Below are positions 63,962 to 64,000 of a DNA stretch of 64,000 nucleotides, piece by piece (the stretch's first letter is position 1; each line of letters opens with the position of its first letter). This DNA comes from Demequina sp. NBRC 110057 (lineage in GTDB: Bacteria; Actinomycetota; Actinomycetes; Actinomycetales; Demequinaceae): the NCBI RefSeq assembly GCF_002090175.1, contig NZ_BBRN01000003.1:930001-994000 (forward strand), in the 5' to 3' direction. The translations under genes were made by a program, and so were the position numbers. The notes beneath the pieces were generated by a model. It saw nothing but the letters and a program-made list of their open reading frames with translations, was not told the origin of the DNA and did not search any database.

Positions 63962-64000
63962 GGGACCAGCATGACGCCTCCCGCGGGTACTCGCTGGCGG

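Overview
The window is high-GC DNA (about 70 percent GC by eye) from an actinobacterium. GTG starts are common, the tRNA-Ser / SRP RNA / dnaX / recR / lysC / asd order and the ponA / DUF4177 / ridA / crp / nth cluster are actinobacterial, and GlnR, DUF2516, DUF4395, RadA and ClpC have actinobacterial-type sequences. The plant-polysaccharide genes (arabinan, xylose, cellulose) suggest a Micrococcales saprophyte of the Cellulomonas/Demequina kind; this is inference and no genus can be fixed from the sequence.

Left part (1-9400): an arabinan/arabinose locus. On the minus strand lie an ABC sugar importer (lipoprotein, two permeases), a cytoplasmic GH43 enzyme and a partial YesL-like gene at the edge. 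Divergent from it are GH27, membrane-anchored GH43 and GH51 enzymes. The 412-bp divergent region holds two LacI-type operators. 9500-20400 is housekeeping: tRNA-Ser, SRP RNA, adhP, dnaX, recR, a TetR-controlled ABC-2 exporter, and lysC-asd with an in-frame internal start. 20400-21400 is a lower-GC patch with a secreted orphan. 21396-25445 is the xylose module xylR / xylA-xylB. 25500-36000 contains a secreted nuclease, tRNA-Pro, a phosphoesterase, ponA, ridA, an rsiG-like gene with crp, nth, nhaA and glnR. 36000-43500 has small membrane and redox proteins, ygfZ, dtd, a two-component system and a DUF2975/HTH pair. 44200-46909 is clpC with a likely leaderless leader peptide. 47000-48120 is a DUF559 gene bracketed by two homologous hairpin elements. 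48100-58000 holds DoxX, an aldo/keto reductase, mutY, radA, proC and a three-gene ribitol-phosphate polymer set. 58063-63961 ends with a surface GH6 cellulase, a class V aminotransferase/LysR pair and the ogt / ada-alkA repair pair.

Two sequence-wide patterns stand out. First, the 9-mer GGCCGATGC (or its complement) occurs at least 42 times by hand count, where roughly two would be expected by chance. It often sits in intergenic inverted pairs that form hairpins, and it recalls the DNA uptake words of Neisseria and Haemophilus. Second, at least fourteen start codons follow a TANNNT -10 box by exactly 6 or 7 bases, which indicates widespread leaderless transcription. Other features worth attention are a 54-bp near-perfect palindrome between xylA and xylB and the DUF559/hairpin cassette.
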